In this document: one piece after another, positions 36,370 to 47,179 of the stretch
Numbering within the stretch: the stretch's first letter is position 1
Layout of the letters: every line of letters starts with the position of its first letter
Source: Henckelia pumila
Taxonomy: Eukaryota > Streptophyta > Magnoliopsida > Lamiales > Gesneriaceae
Assembly (NCBI RefSeq): GCF_033568475.1
Contig: NC_133121.1
Coordinates: 131,534,375 to 131,598,374, forward strand
Reading direction: 5' to 3'
DNA length: 64,000 nucleotides
The notes under the pieces: model-generated
Seen by the model: the letters and a program-made list of their open reading frames with translations, nothing else
Told to the model about the DNA's origin: nothing
Database searches by the model: none
Translations under genes and position numbers: made by a program

Positions 36370-36869
36370 CATGGTCCTTGGAGGGTTACTAGCCTGCTAC
36401 ACGGAGCTCAGAAGCCGCACTGCCAGTCTGTAAGTTTTAAATGTTTTAAATTATGTTTTATGCATGGGACACATGATTTTTGTTTTAATGATTTATGAAA
36501 ATGATAATTTTAAGTTATGAAAGTCTTAAAGTTAAAAAAAAAAAAAAAAATTAGTTATGCAATGCGGTTACGTAGAGAATTTATGGAAATTACAGTATGT
36601 TTCTGAGACACGTTACACATCAGGATGACTAGAATGATATTTGTTTAAAAAATTAAGTTTGATAATTTATGAGACGTAAGTTTGACATTTAGATTTGTAG
36701 ATTAAGTTATGATTTTAGATTTTAAGTTTGACAAGTTAGGAATTTTTTTTTTTGAGATTTAAGTTGAATTTTAGATATATAAATTAAGTTATGTTTTTGG
36801 GATATAAGTTTAAAAAATTAGTTTTGAAACATTTTAGTCATGTGTTATTAGACTACTAAGTTAAATCAA

Positions 36870-36906
36870 ATTTCGAGGACGAAATTCCATTTAAGGGGGA
36901 GAGAAT
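36870..36906 (+). other. LARD conserved hairpin and polypurine tract
   Basis: ATTTCGAGGACGAAAT (36870-36885) is a perfect 6-bp inverted repeat around AGGA. It is followed by the polypurine tract AAGGGGGAGAGAAT ending at the 3' LTR. The same pair occurs at 50536-50582 in the Tekay element. Confidence 0.75.
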
Positions 36907-39900
36907 TGTAACGTCTGGAAATTTGCTACGTAAATCCGCATTCATAACTAAGAGATTTAATAAGTTTAAAATAATGTAAAAATGTGTTAAATTATTTTTA
37001 TGAGTGATTATTTAAATTATGTGATTTATTTTCATGTTTTAAATATTTTTTTCGGCATTTAAATTTGTTTTCTGTGGTTTATGAATTTATTTGAGAAAGT
37101 TTATTTTATGATCGCGTAGGCGGAACCGTGGACGGACGAGATGTTTGTTTTCACCCAAAATATTTTCGGAGATTTTTAAGAGCCTTAAAATATTATTTTA
37201 AGGTATAAAAATAAAAAATTATGGTATTTATATATATGTATATTTAGATGTCCGTTTTTACCCAAAATAAATCATTTTAATGACTTTTATTAAGTTTTAA
37301 AAATCACCTATTTTATTATTTCGGGATTTTTAAGTTTTTAGCAAATTATCATGTATTTTTTTAGTTTAAATTTTAGTAATTATCTACCCAAAGTATTTAT
37401 TTAAATATTTAACTTAGACTACCCAAATATTATCCTAAGATTTTCTACCCTATCTCACGCCTCAACTCCTTAGCCGCCTCCCTCAACCTTTCTCCATCAT
37501 CTTCATCGTTCCAGCAAGATTTTCACAGCCCCGTAGCCGAGCTTTTAAGATTTTATATTGGTTGGAGATCTGTTCGTCCTGGAGAGCCGTACGACGCGAC
37601 ATAAACGTTATTTCTTGCAAATATTCATCAAGGCACGTCTCGAATCCATTCTTGGCCACCATTTAAATCATATACACTGATTTTTACTATGAATGATTTG
37701 TTAATGCATGTGTTTTCAGAAGTTAAGGATATTATTCATGATTCATGCATGTAATCACGTTTTTTATGCATAAGGCTCATGTTGACGAGTTTTCTGACCA
37801 CGGCTTGATCGGGACTGCTGCACCTTTGTTAGGGGTCTGATCTAGGGTCCTTAGGGTCGGTTTGGAGGGCTGGTTCGTGGCTGGAAAGGGCTGGAACCGG
37901 CCATATCTTCTGGTGCGCAGCAGGTCGCGCAGGTTGAGCGAGGTTGGGAGATTTGCTCGTTCTCGGTTCACAGAGCGTATTTTAGGGTGATTCCAGTTAG
38001 GTTAGAACCCCAAGACCTTGGGAAAGATTTTTCAGGTGGTTCTTTGGCCGGTTATTGCCGGAGATTGGCGGCCGAATGGCCGGAAGTGGCTGCTCGCGTT
38101 CTGCGCGCGAGCAGAAACTAGGTATAGAGTGTTTTGGTTCGTTATTCTTCCACAGACCACGGTTTGAGGTAAAATTTGTTGGGTTAGAACCGTCTGGGTG
38201 TTGGCTAAGTATGAGAGGTGGTTTCACGGCCAAAGGTGGCCTGAGCAGGCGGCACGATCAGATTTTCTGAAGCCGCTCAGGGCTGCCTCGAGTTGGGCTT
38301 AGGGAGAGGTAAGCTAGGGTTGTGTCTTGTGTTTTGGCAGGCCGGGCTCCGCTTTTCGAGTCCGGGTCGGGTCTAAAATATAATGGGTCGAGTTAGTTTG
38401 GTCCGGGTTTGGGGTATATTAGTTGAACTCGGGTATTTTTAATTTTAAATTAAATAAGAAATTTAGTTAATAATTAATGGGTTTGGGCTTGACTTAATTA
38501 ATTAATTACACTAATTTAATATTAACTTTGGGCTTAAATAATTAATGAAGTGAGCCCACTAATTTTTTCATGGGCCGTGTGATTCATGAAAATTATTGGG
38601 CCAAGTTGTGTCGGGTTTAATAATTTTATCAGTCAAATTAATAAGTTAATGGTTAGTTAATAATTTTATTAATTTAACTTTTAGTTAATAAGTTGATGGG
38701 TCTAAATTATGTTTTTAGTGAGCCCATTAGTTTTTCATGGGCCTGGGGGCCCATGAAGCTTAATGGGCCAGGTCAGGTTGGGCTTTTGGGTTTTTGAGCC
38801 AGTCTAGGAATTTTTGAGTTTAAGTCTAGTGGTCAGCAGCTCGAACAAGTCCTTGGAAAAATAAACGTCCGTAAATATATGTTTAATTCATGCATGCATT
38901 TTTATTAGATATATAAGTATGATTTTTAAGAAAATAAATTAAATATATATTTACGGACAAATTTTCATGAAATAAAGAAATAAATGATATTTTTTTAAGT
39001 TCATGCATCATGTAAAAATTTTTATGATAAGTTTAAATGTATGTTAAGAAAAATATATTTGTATGGAAGTTGAAGTGAAGGTGGAAAGTGATGTGGTTGG
39101 AGGCCGGGATACCTGGGCCCGGTGACCTTCCTAATGATGTATAAGTATGATGAGCTTATGGATCCAGCTGAGAGGGCTGGTGAAGTGGCAGCACAGAGGT
39201 GAAAACCCCACCGCCGCGTACGTTGGTTTATAGATTGATCAATCGCTCAGTATGATGCCACCGACATGGATACGACCTATTGAGAACTAAGAAATTATGA
39301 TAAGACATTTTATGAGATTTATTAAATATGATGTTTATGTTTAGCATGATAATGAAGCATTATAATTATTTATTCATGTTTATATGCATAATATTTTAAG
39401 AGCATGCACGTATAATTATTATTCACGTATTTTATATGATGTGTGCTTGTGTGTGGTTTCATTTTGTTATACAAGGATAGAACGTGCTGAGCCTCTAGGC
39501 TCACTAGATTTAAATGGTGCAGGTGAGCAGAATGTTAATGAAGTTAATGTGTTCCCGACTGGTGGCGAGGGCATATGAGTATCCAGGCTGCTAGAACCCG
39601 TGACCATTGCTCTAAGATGATTTTTATGTTGAGACTAGAACATATATTTCCGCATATGTATTATTATTATAGATTTTTAGTATATGCATGGATTTTACAT
39701 TTAAGTAATTATTTTCTAAGTTTTCATGAATTTTTGTGAAAGAAATATTATTTAGGAATTTTATTATGACATTTTTATAAATTATTATTTAGTAATTAGT
39801 TTTAAGTATTTAATTGCATGCGTGTACCTTTATTGTATTTTTTGTGTATTTTTATTTTAAATTAAGTAAAGTTATTTTTAAGTACGATATATATATGTAT

Positions 39901-39980
39901 GGTCATATATATATTTATATTCATTATTTTATAATAAGAGATTTAAAAAAAAAATTCAGTAGTAGTTTTAGGATGTTTCA
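36907..39980 (+). repeat. LARD 3' LTR
   Basis: Same length as the 5' LTR (3,074 bp) with scattered single-base differences, for example CCGTAAATATATGTTT where the 5' copy has CCGTAAATATATATTT. Confidence 0.92.
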
Positions 39981-39985
39981 TGACA

Positions 39986-40626
39986 AGTGTATACTTCATT
40001 CCCCCTTGTTACTGGGATTGGACCAAATAAGCTCATATGTAACAATTCTTAGCATCGGGAAGATGAGTTATAACCCTTGTTTTTAAAAGATGACCTAACT
40101 TGCTTCCCATATTGACAAGGTGAGCAAACTTTGTCTTTTGAAAAGTCAATTTTAGGCAAGCCTATTACTAGCTCTAGCTTACTCAGACTGGCAATTGTTT
40201 TGATATTAAGATGATTCAGTCGCTTGTGCCAATCCAGTTGCGCTCAAAATTGGAAGCTACGAGGCAGATTGGTTTGCTAGACTGAATATTCTAGCATACT
40301 TTGTATGTATTTCCATATCTGTTTCCTGTCAAAATAATGTTTCTAGAAACATCTCTAACAATAGCTTTTGAAATTCTACTGAATGCCCATAATCACACAT
40401 TTGACTGATGCTGATTAGGTTATATTTTAGATTATCAACTAGTAGAACATCTTGAATGATGATGTTGTCGTGGATAATCTTACCCTTACCCACGGTCTTA
40501 CCCTTTGAGTTGTCACCAAAAGTGATGGTGGTACCATGATATTTAACAATTTCAGGCAGTAGTTTATCATTTCCAGTCATGTGTCTCGAGCATCCACTGT
40601 CTAAATATCATGATTCCTCTTCCTTT
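39986..40626 (-). pseudogene. Copia pol, 5' part: protease and GAG-pre-integrase domain
   Basis: On the minus strand, the protease active-site region reads YLDSGCSRHMTGNDKLLPEI, preceded by a TGA where copia proteases have Trp. It continues with ITFGDNSKGKTVGKGKI and DNLKYNLISISQMCDYGHSV. A GAG-pre-integrase-like zinc-binding segment follows towards 39986, where the Gypsy derivative interrupts the frame. The stop and frameshifts make it non-functional. Confidence 0.75.
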
Positions 40627-41237
40627 TTCTTGGTACCTGCTACCTGCATTCACAAGGTTGAATAATTTTTGGTACCCATATCGTATTTGGGTCCACGAGG
40701 GATTAATCCTTTAGGAACTCAAACCTAGAATACTTTAACCAGTTTATCAGTTTCTGTGTTCCTATAGGTGCGTACTAAGTTAGGTGCTCTAGATGGTGGA
40801 GTGTGATGTGCCTGTGAGACTGTATGTTGTTTGCCTTTTCCAATGTCTTTGAAGTTTTTATATTGCTTTTGAACTGGGCGTTGATTATGGCATTGATTTA
40901 TGTTTCCTCTCATGAGATTAGGTTGATATATATGCATTAGTCTGTTTAGGACTTTTAGCAATATATTTCTTAGTTTCATGAGGGTTGAAGCCAATGCCAA
41001 ATCGAATGGCTAAAATATCATCTGCCTTATATGATTATCAATCCAATAAAAATTCCTGTTCATCTGCTCTATTTGCTGCCAAGACATCAGAATAGGTTTT
41101 TCATTTTCATTTTCCCTGACTGCTCGTACAAAGTTTATGTATTTGCCTTTGCACATGTTCAGTTTGGGTAGAGAACTTGATTCATCAGTTTCTACTGTCT
41201 TTCCATATCCAAGACCATTTTTATCATGGAGAGGCCT

Positions 41238-42657
41238 TTATGAATCATTCATTTCTGTCAATAAACTCGAAGATTTATTCCATGAACTTACCAATTCATC
41301 CATTGTATGTTTTTCTTTTGTAAGATTCATGATATTGATCTTGAGTTGTTCATTCTTGGTTCGGAGCACATCAATCTCTGTTTCAAGACAACTTATCTCA
41401 ACTGATTTTTCCCAGGAGGATTCAGTTGAGGTATCTTGCAGATCCTTTTGCTTGGATCTGAAGTCATCGAATGCTAAGGACAGTTGATGATACTCATTGG
41501 TCATATCATGAAGAGCTTTGATCAGTTCTTCTCTAGTGAATTCTTCAGAGCTGAAGTCAAATACATGTTCACTAGTAGATGGAAAATCATGATCATTTTC
41601 CATAAGACATTTGACTTCTTCTTCATCATCACTGGAACTGGATGAGTCACTTGATTTCTCTGAATCACTATTTGTTTCTGCCCACTTGGTTTTGTCGTAT
41701 TTTGCAACCAATGATTCATGTTTCTGTCTAGAGGTGTGTCTGTCATTTCTTGAGCTTTTTCTCTTGTCAAGATTCTTTGTTTTGGGACAATCAGCAATAA
41801 AATGTCTTGTTTTTCCACAGTTGAAATAACTTCTTGGTTCTTCGACTGTCTTTCTTTGAGAAGTTTCTTCTGTGAAATCCCTCTTGGTTTCTTCTGATGA
41901 ATTTTCCAAATTTCTTTACAAACAAGGACATGGCATCACTGCTTAGTTGTTCTGCTGACTTCTCTGATTTTGCTGGTGACTCTATTTTTACTGCAGTCAA
42001 GGCCTTAGTTAATTGTGAGGTAGACTGATCTTCTTCTCTAGTCTGCAACTCAAATTCCTAGGCCTTTAAGTTTGCAAATAATTCATGCAACTCCAGTTTG
42101 TTCAAGTCATCTCATTCTTTAGGGAGGCCCCGAATTACCTTGAGAATAACTTCTCTGTTGGGATAAATTTTTCCCAGTCCATTAAGCTCAAAAATGATGT
42201 TGTTTACCCTCTCATCAAATTCTGTCATTGATTTTTCTGGTTTCATCTTGATGTTGTTAAATTTTTGAGTGGCTACCGACAGTTTGTTTTCCTTTGTTTG
42301 TTCATTTCCTTTACAAAGTTGAATCAGTTTTTCCCAAATCTCTTTTCCAGTTTTGCATGTCTTGATTTTGCTAAAGGTATTCTTGTCAAGAGTTTTATAC
42401 ACGATATCCTTAGCCACATTGTCCAGATTTGCCTTCTTTTTGTCTTCAGTAGTCCATTCAATTCTAGGTTTCTCAATGTAATGTGAACCACCTCCAGAAA
42501 GGGCTATAACAGTATTGACCTTTGTGATTTCAAGAGGTCCATCAGTGATAACAAACCACATGTCATCGTCTAATGCTGATAGGTGTGCTTGCATGCAAAT
42601 CTTCCATTCATCAAAGTCTTCCTTTGAGAACATAGGAATTTTGCTGAATGAATTCAT
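41238..42657 (-). pseudogene. Copia gag with degenerate zinc knuckle
   Basis: Starts MNSFSKIPMFSKEDFDEWKI at 42657, typical of the UBN2-type Copia gag (NTFSKIKTCKTGKEIWEKLI, MTEFDERVNNIIFELNGLG). Stops appear just after residue 181 (42112) and again near 42060, and a frameshift lies near 41910. A zinc knuckle follows as YFNCGKTRHFIADC, in which the first cysteine of the CCHC pattern is replaced. An Asp/Glu/Ser-rich linker and a heptad-rich region (VLRTKNEQLKINIMNL) continue to 41238. This long acidic and coiled-coil tail after the knuckle is a SIRE-lineage habit. 40630-41237 is a poorly readable linker to the protease. Confidence 0.8.
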
Positions 42658-42691
42658 TTTGGTTTAGTGTTTAAAGAATAAGATAATAACC

Positions 42692-42703
42692 GCTCTGATA
42701 CCA
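42692..42703 (-). other. Copia primer-binding site (initiator Met tRNA)
   Basis: GCTCTGATACCA on the plus strand is TGGTATCAGAGC on the element strand, a perfect complement to the 3' end of initiator methionine tRNA, two bases inside the 5' LTR. Confidence 0.88.
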
Positions 42704-42705
42704 CT

Positions 42706-42880
42706 TGTTAGGATCGGTTGAAAGTCTAAAGAGGGGTGAATATACTTTCAAAGATTTTAGTTATGTAAAATGGAACTCGATCGATTTAAGAATGAGTTCA
42801 AGGCTTATCTTAGTGTCGAATGTATTTTGATAAACAAAAAGTGTGCGGAAAAATGTCAAGCTACAGATTTAAAACACTCA
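42706..42880 (-). repeat. Copia 5' LTR, part 1 (interrupted)
   Basis: Matches the first 175 bp of the LTR at 25891 (plus-strand view) and stops at the TCA duplicated by the Harbinger insertion. The other part is 59980-60909. Confidence 0.88.
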
Positions 42881-43105
42881 GGACCCGCTTGGTACACGTG
42901 ATGAGATTATTAAAGAGAATGGATAAATAAAAAATATGAGAGGATATATAATACTACCATCTAATAATAACATTGTTTGGTGCATTTTATTAAACTTGGG
43001 ATTACAATTACTCATATACATAGAAAGACAAATATGCCCTTGACTATCACCAAATTTACAATCAATTATCGTGATTTATCTCTTCTTCATTTCATACGCA
43101 CGGTT

Positions 43106-45752
43106 TGTAACACCCGGTATTTTTAATTACGTAAATCCGCATTCATAATTAGGATATTTAATTATTTAAATTTTAGATTTATGGGTTAAATAATTATGTG
43201 AATTATTTGTGCATGATTTAATTTATTTTTAAGCATTTAACCCATAATTAGTAATTTCTATAATTTTTAGTATTTCAATTATTTTATCGCGTAGACGGGA
43301 CCGTGGACGGACGAGATGACGACTTTCCACCCAAATTATTTTATGAGCCTTTTTAGAGCCCTAAAATATTATTTTGAGTTTTATTATCTCAAAATTTTAA
43401 GTATTTAATTTTATATAATTGTAGGAGTCCATTTTTATCCAAATTAAGCCATTTTAATGACTTTTTATTATCTTTAAAATTCCCTAAATTTATAATTTCG
43501 GGATTTTCATATATTTAACTTAAATTATCAGATTTTAACTTTTAAGTTAGAGTTTTAAAATTTTATATTTTATATTTAAACCTTATAATTATCCTAAAAC
43601 CTATTTTAATTAAAACCTAAACCTAATCTACCCAACCCCACACACACACACGCCTCCATCACTCAGCCGACACCCAATTCCCTCCATTCTCCATCTTCAT
43701 CTTCTTCCTCAAGCCAAGGTGACTCCATAGCTCGTTTTCGAAGGTTTAAAGCTTGTCGTCATCGCCCGTCGTCCCGGAAACGTCCTACGTGCGTGCTAAA
43801 TCAATTTCATCGGTGAAAGGCATGATTCCTTCTTTAATTTTCGTACCATCTCAATTATTATAGTGTGCGTATGGTGTATGCATCAAAACTTTAAAGAAAT
43901 TTCAGAAAAGATGGGTTCGTTTCGGTTGTATACATATGGCTCCTTGTTTTTCATTGACATACACACGTTTTCATGGTTATGGACGTCTAGGTTGCTGGTC
44001 AGAGGTTCCTAGGTTGAGGAAGGGTGGTTTGGGCTCGAGTGGCTCGAGGGGTTCGAGCCAAACGAGCCCAAGATTGGAGCTGGTGCAGTCGGGTGCCATG
44101 GCCGAGCAGGTTAGGGTTTCGGGATATGGGGCTTCGGGTTTGGTTTTGGGCGTGCATGGGGCTCGAGCCAGGGTATGGTTAGAACCGGCAGGACCCTGGG
44201 AAGGTCCTGCCGGCGGCGCTCCGGCCGGTCGTGGCCGGAGCGGGGCGGCAGCAGGCGATGAAGGCCTGCTGCCCGTGCACGCGGCGGCCGAGAAGGGAAG
44301 GTAAGGGGGGGGGTTTCGGGTTTAGGGCTCCAGGTTGTTTCCGGGTCGGGTCAGTAGGTTAGTGGGTCGAGTTAAGTGGGTCCGGGTCCGGGTTTGGTGG
44401 GCCGGGCTCGAGTCTTTTTATTTTTAAAATATTTTGCGAATTAATGGGTTTTGAGTCAATTAATTAGAAATAAAATTATTTGGACTCCCAAAGAATTTTA
44501 TTTGGACTTTTAAAATTTTAATTAAGTTAGTCCATTAATTTTATGGGCTTTTGAGCCCATAAAAGTTATTGGGCCAGTCTTTGGGTTTTTGGGCCCATTG
44601 GGCCAGTTTAAGTTGTTATTGGGCTTAGTGTATTTTAATGGGCTTTATTAATTTAATTGGGCTTAGAATAATTATTTGGGCTTAAAGTGTAAGATAATGG
44701 GCTTAAGTATGTTTATGGGCCAGATTTAAGTAAATGGGCTTGAGTGTTAGGGCCAGCAGTCCAGGACCATCCATGAAAAAATTTGCATGTGTCCTGATTA
44801 TATATTTAATTATTTTTATGCATTGAAGTTATTTTAATAATTATATGTTAGTAAGAAATTAAATTAAATATATATGAAGAACACACATTTTATTCAAGTA
44901 CATGCATTCATGAAATGATATTTTATGCATGATTTAATGTTTAAGGTTGAGCAAGAAAATATTTTATGTTGGAAGTTGAAGTAGTGTGACAATTTAAGGG
45001 GGATTCGTCCCCATATGATTGAAGGGCAGTTTACTGCCAATTTAAGAGGTGATTCGTCACCGGCCACGTACGTTGGTTTCCACGCTGATCAGTATTTAAT
45101 GTATGATTTAAGGTTACACTACGGATACAACCATGCGATGTTAGAAAATTAATTGCTCAATAATGTTATGTATTATGTTATTTAAGTTTATTTAAGTTGA
45201 GATATGTTAGGTAATTTTTAAGCATGCTCATTCATGTATATGTATGTATTAGTATTTAATTGTTTTAAATTATTTTAAACCCTTGTTATGTTAGCATGTT
45301 GGGCCTCTAGGCTCACTACACTGGTATGGTGCAGGTGAGTACATAGAGGATGTTGTAGCTCCCACCGGAGGCGATGACGTATGAGCAGACATGTAGTGAC
45401 CCCGTGACCGTGACAGATGTCTGAGTCACATGCATGTTTTATTTATGTCGGCATGATACATTTTTATTATGTTTCAGTGTTTGTGAGATAGAATATTTTA
45501 TTAACTATTTTCAGTGCATGCAAATTTTATTCATTTTATTTATGCAGTATTTTTTTTATTAAATGTTTGACTCAGATATTTAGTTTATTTTAAAGAATGC
45601 ATTTTTATTTAAGTATTTAATTATTTATTTATTTATTTTAAATATTTTATTCTGTGCATATATGTATGGGCATATATGTACATATTTTATTTAGTATATA
45701 TATAAAAAAAAAAATTCGCACATTTATTTATTATAGAGTTAGGGTCGTTTCA
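43106..45752 (+). repeat. Tekay 5' LTR (2,647 bp)
   Basis: Begins TGTAACACCCGG and ends GTCGTTTCA. It has a GC-rich interior (about 43930-44430) holding a 122-codon open frame repeated in the other LTR, and the GCCTCTAGGC palindrome near 45304 followed by GGTGCAGGTGAGTAC. Confidence 0.93.
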
Positions 45753-45754
45753 GT

Positions 45755-45766
45755 TGGTATCAGAGC
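45755..45766 (+). other. Tekay primer-binding site (initiator Met tRNA)
   Basis: TGGTATCAGAGC two bases after the 5' LTR is a perfect complement to the 3' end of initiator methionine tRNA. Confidence 0.9.
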
Positions 45767-45923
45767 ACGGTCCTTGGGGGGGTCATTACTGCTATGCGAG
45801 CTCAGAAATCCACGCTACCGATATGTAAGTTTAAGTGTTTATAGCATGATTTAATTTTTAGAATTTAAGTTAGCATTAAATTTTAAACCACTTAGTTATG
45901 CATGGCGATTTACGTAAATAAAT

Positions 45924-46991
45924 ATGTGGTGGTGCAGAATGCCTCCTAGACCAGTTAACCGACGTGGGGGACCTCCACCTCCACCTCCACCTCCGCATAA
46001 CCCTATGGCAGCATTGGAGAAGGCCAATGCGAATATGATGGCGGGGATTACTGCTCTGCTAGAGCAACAGGCTACTCGTCCCAGGTTGTCCCACGAGAAG
46101 GACGTTGCTAAGAGGTTCCAGAAGAAGGGACCCAAGGAGTTTGTGGGGACTACCGATCCTTTGGTGGCTGAGGGATGGATTCGCTCTCTTGAGTCCATCT
46201 TTGATTATATGGGGATCACAGACACCGACAGGGTGAACTGTGCGACTTACATGATGAGAGGAGATGCAGCCCTTTGGTGGGAGGGTGCAGCTAGGGGAGT
46301 TCATCTTCCTACACTGACGTGGACCGAGTTTAGGCGTATCTTTTACGCCAAGTACTTTACTGAGGATGTGCGCAGTCGCATGATCCGGGAGTTTATAAGT
46401 CTCCGACAGGGGGACAGGTCTGTTGTGGAGTACGTGAGCCAGTTCGAGCGGGGCTGTCGTTTTGTGCCTATGATTTCAGATAGTCCACCAGAGAAGTTGA
46501 GGCAGTTTGTGGAGGGTTTGAGGGCGGATATCAAGCATGATGTTCGCATGGCAGACGTCCTTACTTATGAGTCTGCAGTCGGTAGAGCCTTGCGTTCCGA
46601 GGAGGGTCGGAGAGAGATCCAGAGGGAGCAGCAGGGGAAGAGGCAGTTTCAGGCTGCATACCAGCGACCATCTTCGCAGCCTCCTGCAAAGAAGCAGTAT
46701 ACAGGGCCGGCTAAGGGCCCGAATCAGCAGCAGAGGCCACAGCAGCAAAGGTCGCAGCAGCAGTGGGGCGGGGCCCCTAATGCCATAGCTTATCCTACTT
46801 GCCCGAAGTGTCAGAAGATGCATTCGGGACCTTGCCTACTGGGAGAAGGAGTTTGTTACCATTGTAAGGAGCCAGGGCATCAGATTGCTAGCTGCCCCAG
46901 GAAGAAGAACACCGCTGGTAGGGTGTTTGTGATGCAGGCTGAGGAGGTAGATCCAGACACTTTCTTGATCACATGTATATCTTATCCCTAG
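45924..46991 (+). CDS. Tekay gag polyprotein (intact)
   Basis: 355 codons from ATG 45924; a second in-frame ATG at 45939 (MPPRPVNRRGG) is the more usual start. A proline run follows near residues 18-25. The capsid-like retrotransposon gag domain lies at residues about 60-210 (EFVGTTDPLVAEGWIRSLES, WWEGAARG, RIFYAKYFTEDVRSRMIREF). A Gln-rich linker precedes one CCHC zinc knuckle (CYHCKEPGHQIASC). Gag packages the RNA into virus-like particles. The frame ends at a TAG at 46989 only if the transcript is unspliced; splicing of the 205-bp segment that follows would fuse it in frame to protease and pol. Confidence 0.9.
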   Translation: MWWCRMPPRPVNRRGGPPPPPPPPHNPMAALEKANANMMAGITALLEQQATRPRLSHEKDVAKRFQKKGPKEFVGTTDPLVAEGWIRSLESIFDYMGITDTDRVNCATYMMRGDAALWWEGAARGVHLPTLTWTEFRRIFYAKYFTEDVRSRMIREFISLRQGDRSVVEYVSQFERGCRFVPMISDSPPEKLRQFVEGLRADIKHDVRMADVLTYESAVGRALRSEEGRREIQREQQGKRQFQAAYQRPSSQPPAKKQYTGPAKGPNQQQRPQQQRSQQQWGGAPNAIAYPTCPKCQKMHSGPCLLGEGVCYHCKEPGHQIASCPRKKNTAGRVFVMQAEEVDPDTFLITCISYP

Positions 46992-47179
46992 TATTTTAAT
47001 AATTTTCCTTTGGTTAAAAATTTAGTCTTTAATTTGGAATTTATTGTTATTTGGGTTATTTAACTGCATGTTAGAATAGGAAGCATATTTTACTGGTGAT
47101 TAGAATTAAGAATTTGTAGTGACTCGTTTGGGAAAAATTTAGTAGGGGTATGAAACTGTTGGGAATTTTCTGCGTGCAG
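46975..47179 (+). other. Putative in-frame intron between Tekay gag and protease
   Basis: GT at 46975 (ACAT|GTATATC) and AG at 47178-47179 (GTGCAG|GGAG) bound 205 bp that are AT-rich, unlike the coding DNA on either side. Gag ends with one base of a codon at 46974, and the pol frame needs two bases from 47180, so removal restores one frame (LIT-W-RILVGG). Unspliced RNA gives Gag alone. Confidence 0.6.

Larger units (their letters stand above)
33282..39980 (+). mobile_element. Non-autonomous Gypsy (Tekay-like) LTR element, LARD type
   Basis: TGACA target duplications (33277-33281 and 39981-39985) bound two LTRs of exactly 3,074 bp each (33282-36355 and 36907-39980), beginning TGTAACGTC and ending GTTTCA. 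The internal part is only 551 bp. It keeps a PBS (36358-36369), a leader resembling that of the Tekay element at 45.7 kb, and the 3' block ATTTCGAGGACGAAAT with a polypurine tract. No gag or pol is left. The LTR copies differ at few positions, so the insertion is recent. It needs proteins from a related autonomous element. It splits the Copia integrase just before HVIIDDYSRF. It may be transcribed in either context; orientation is given by PBS and PPT. Confidence 0.92.
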
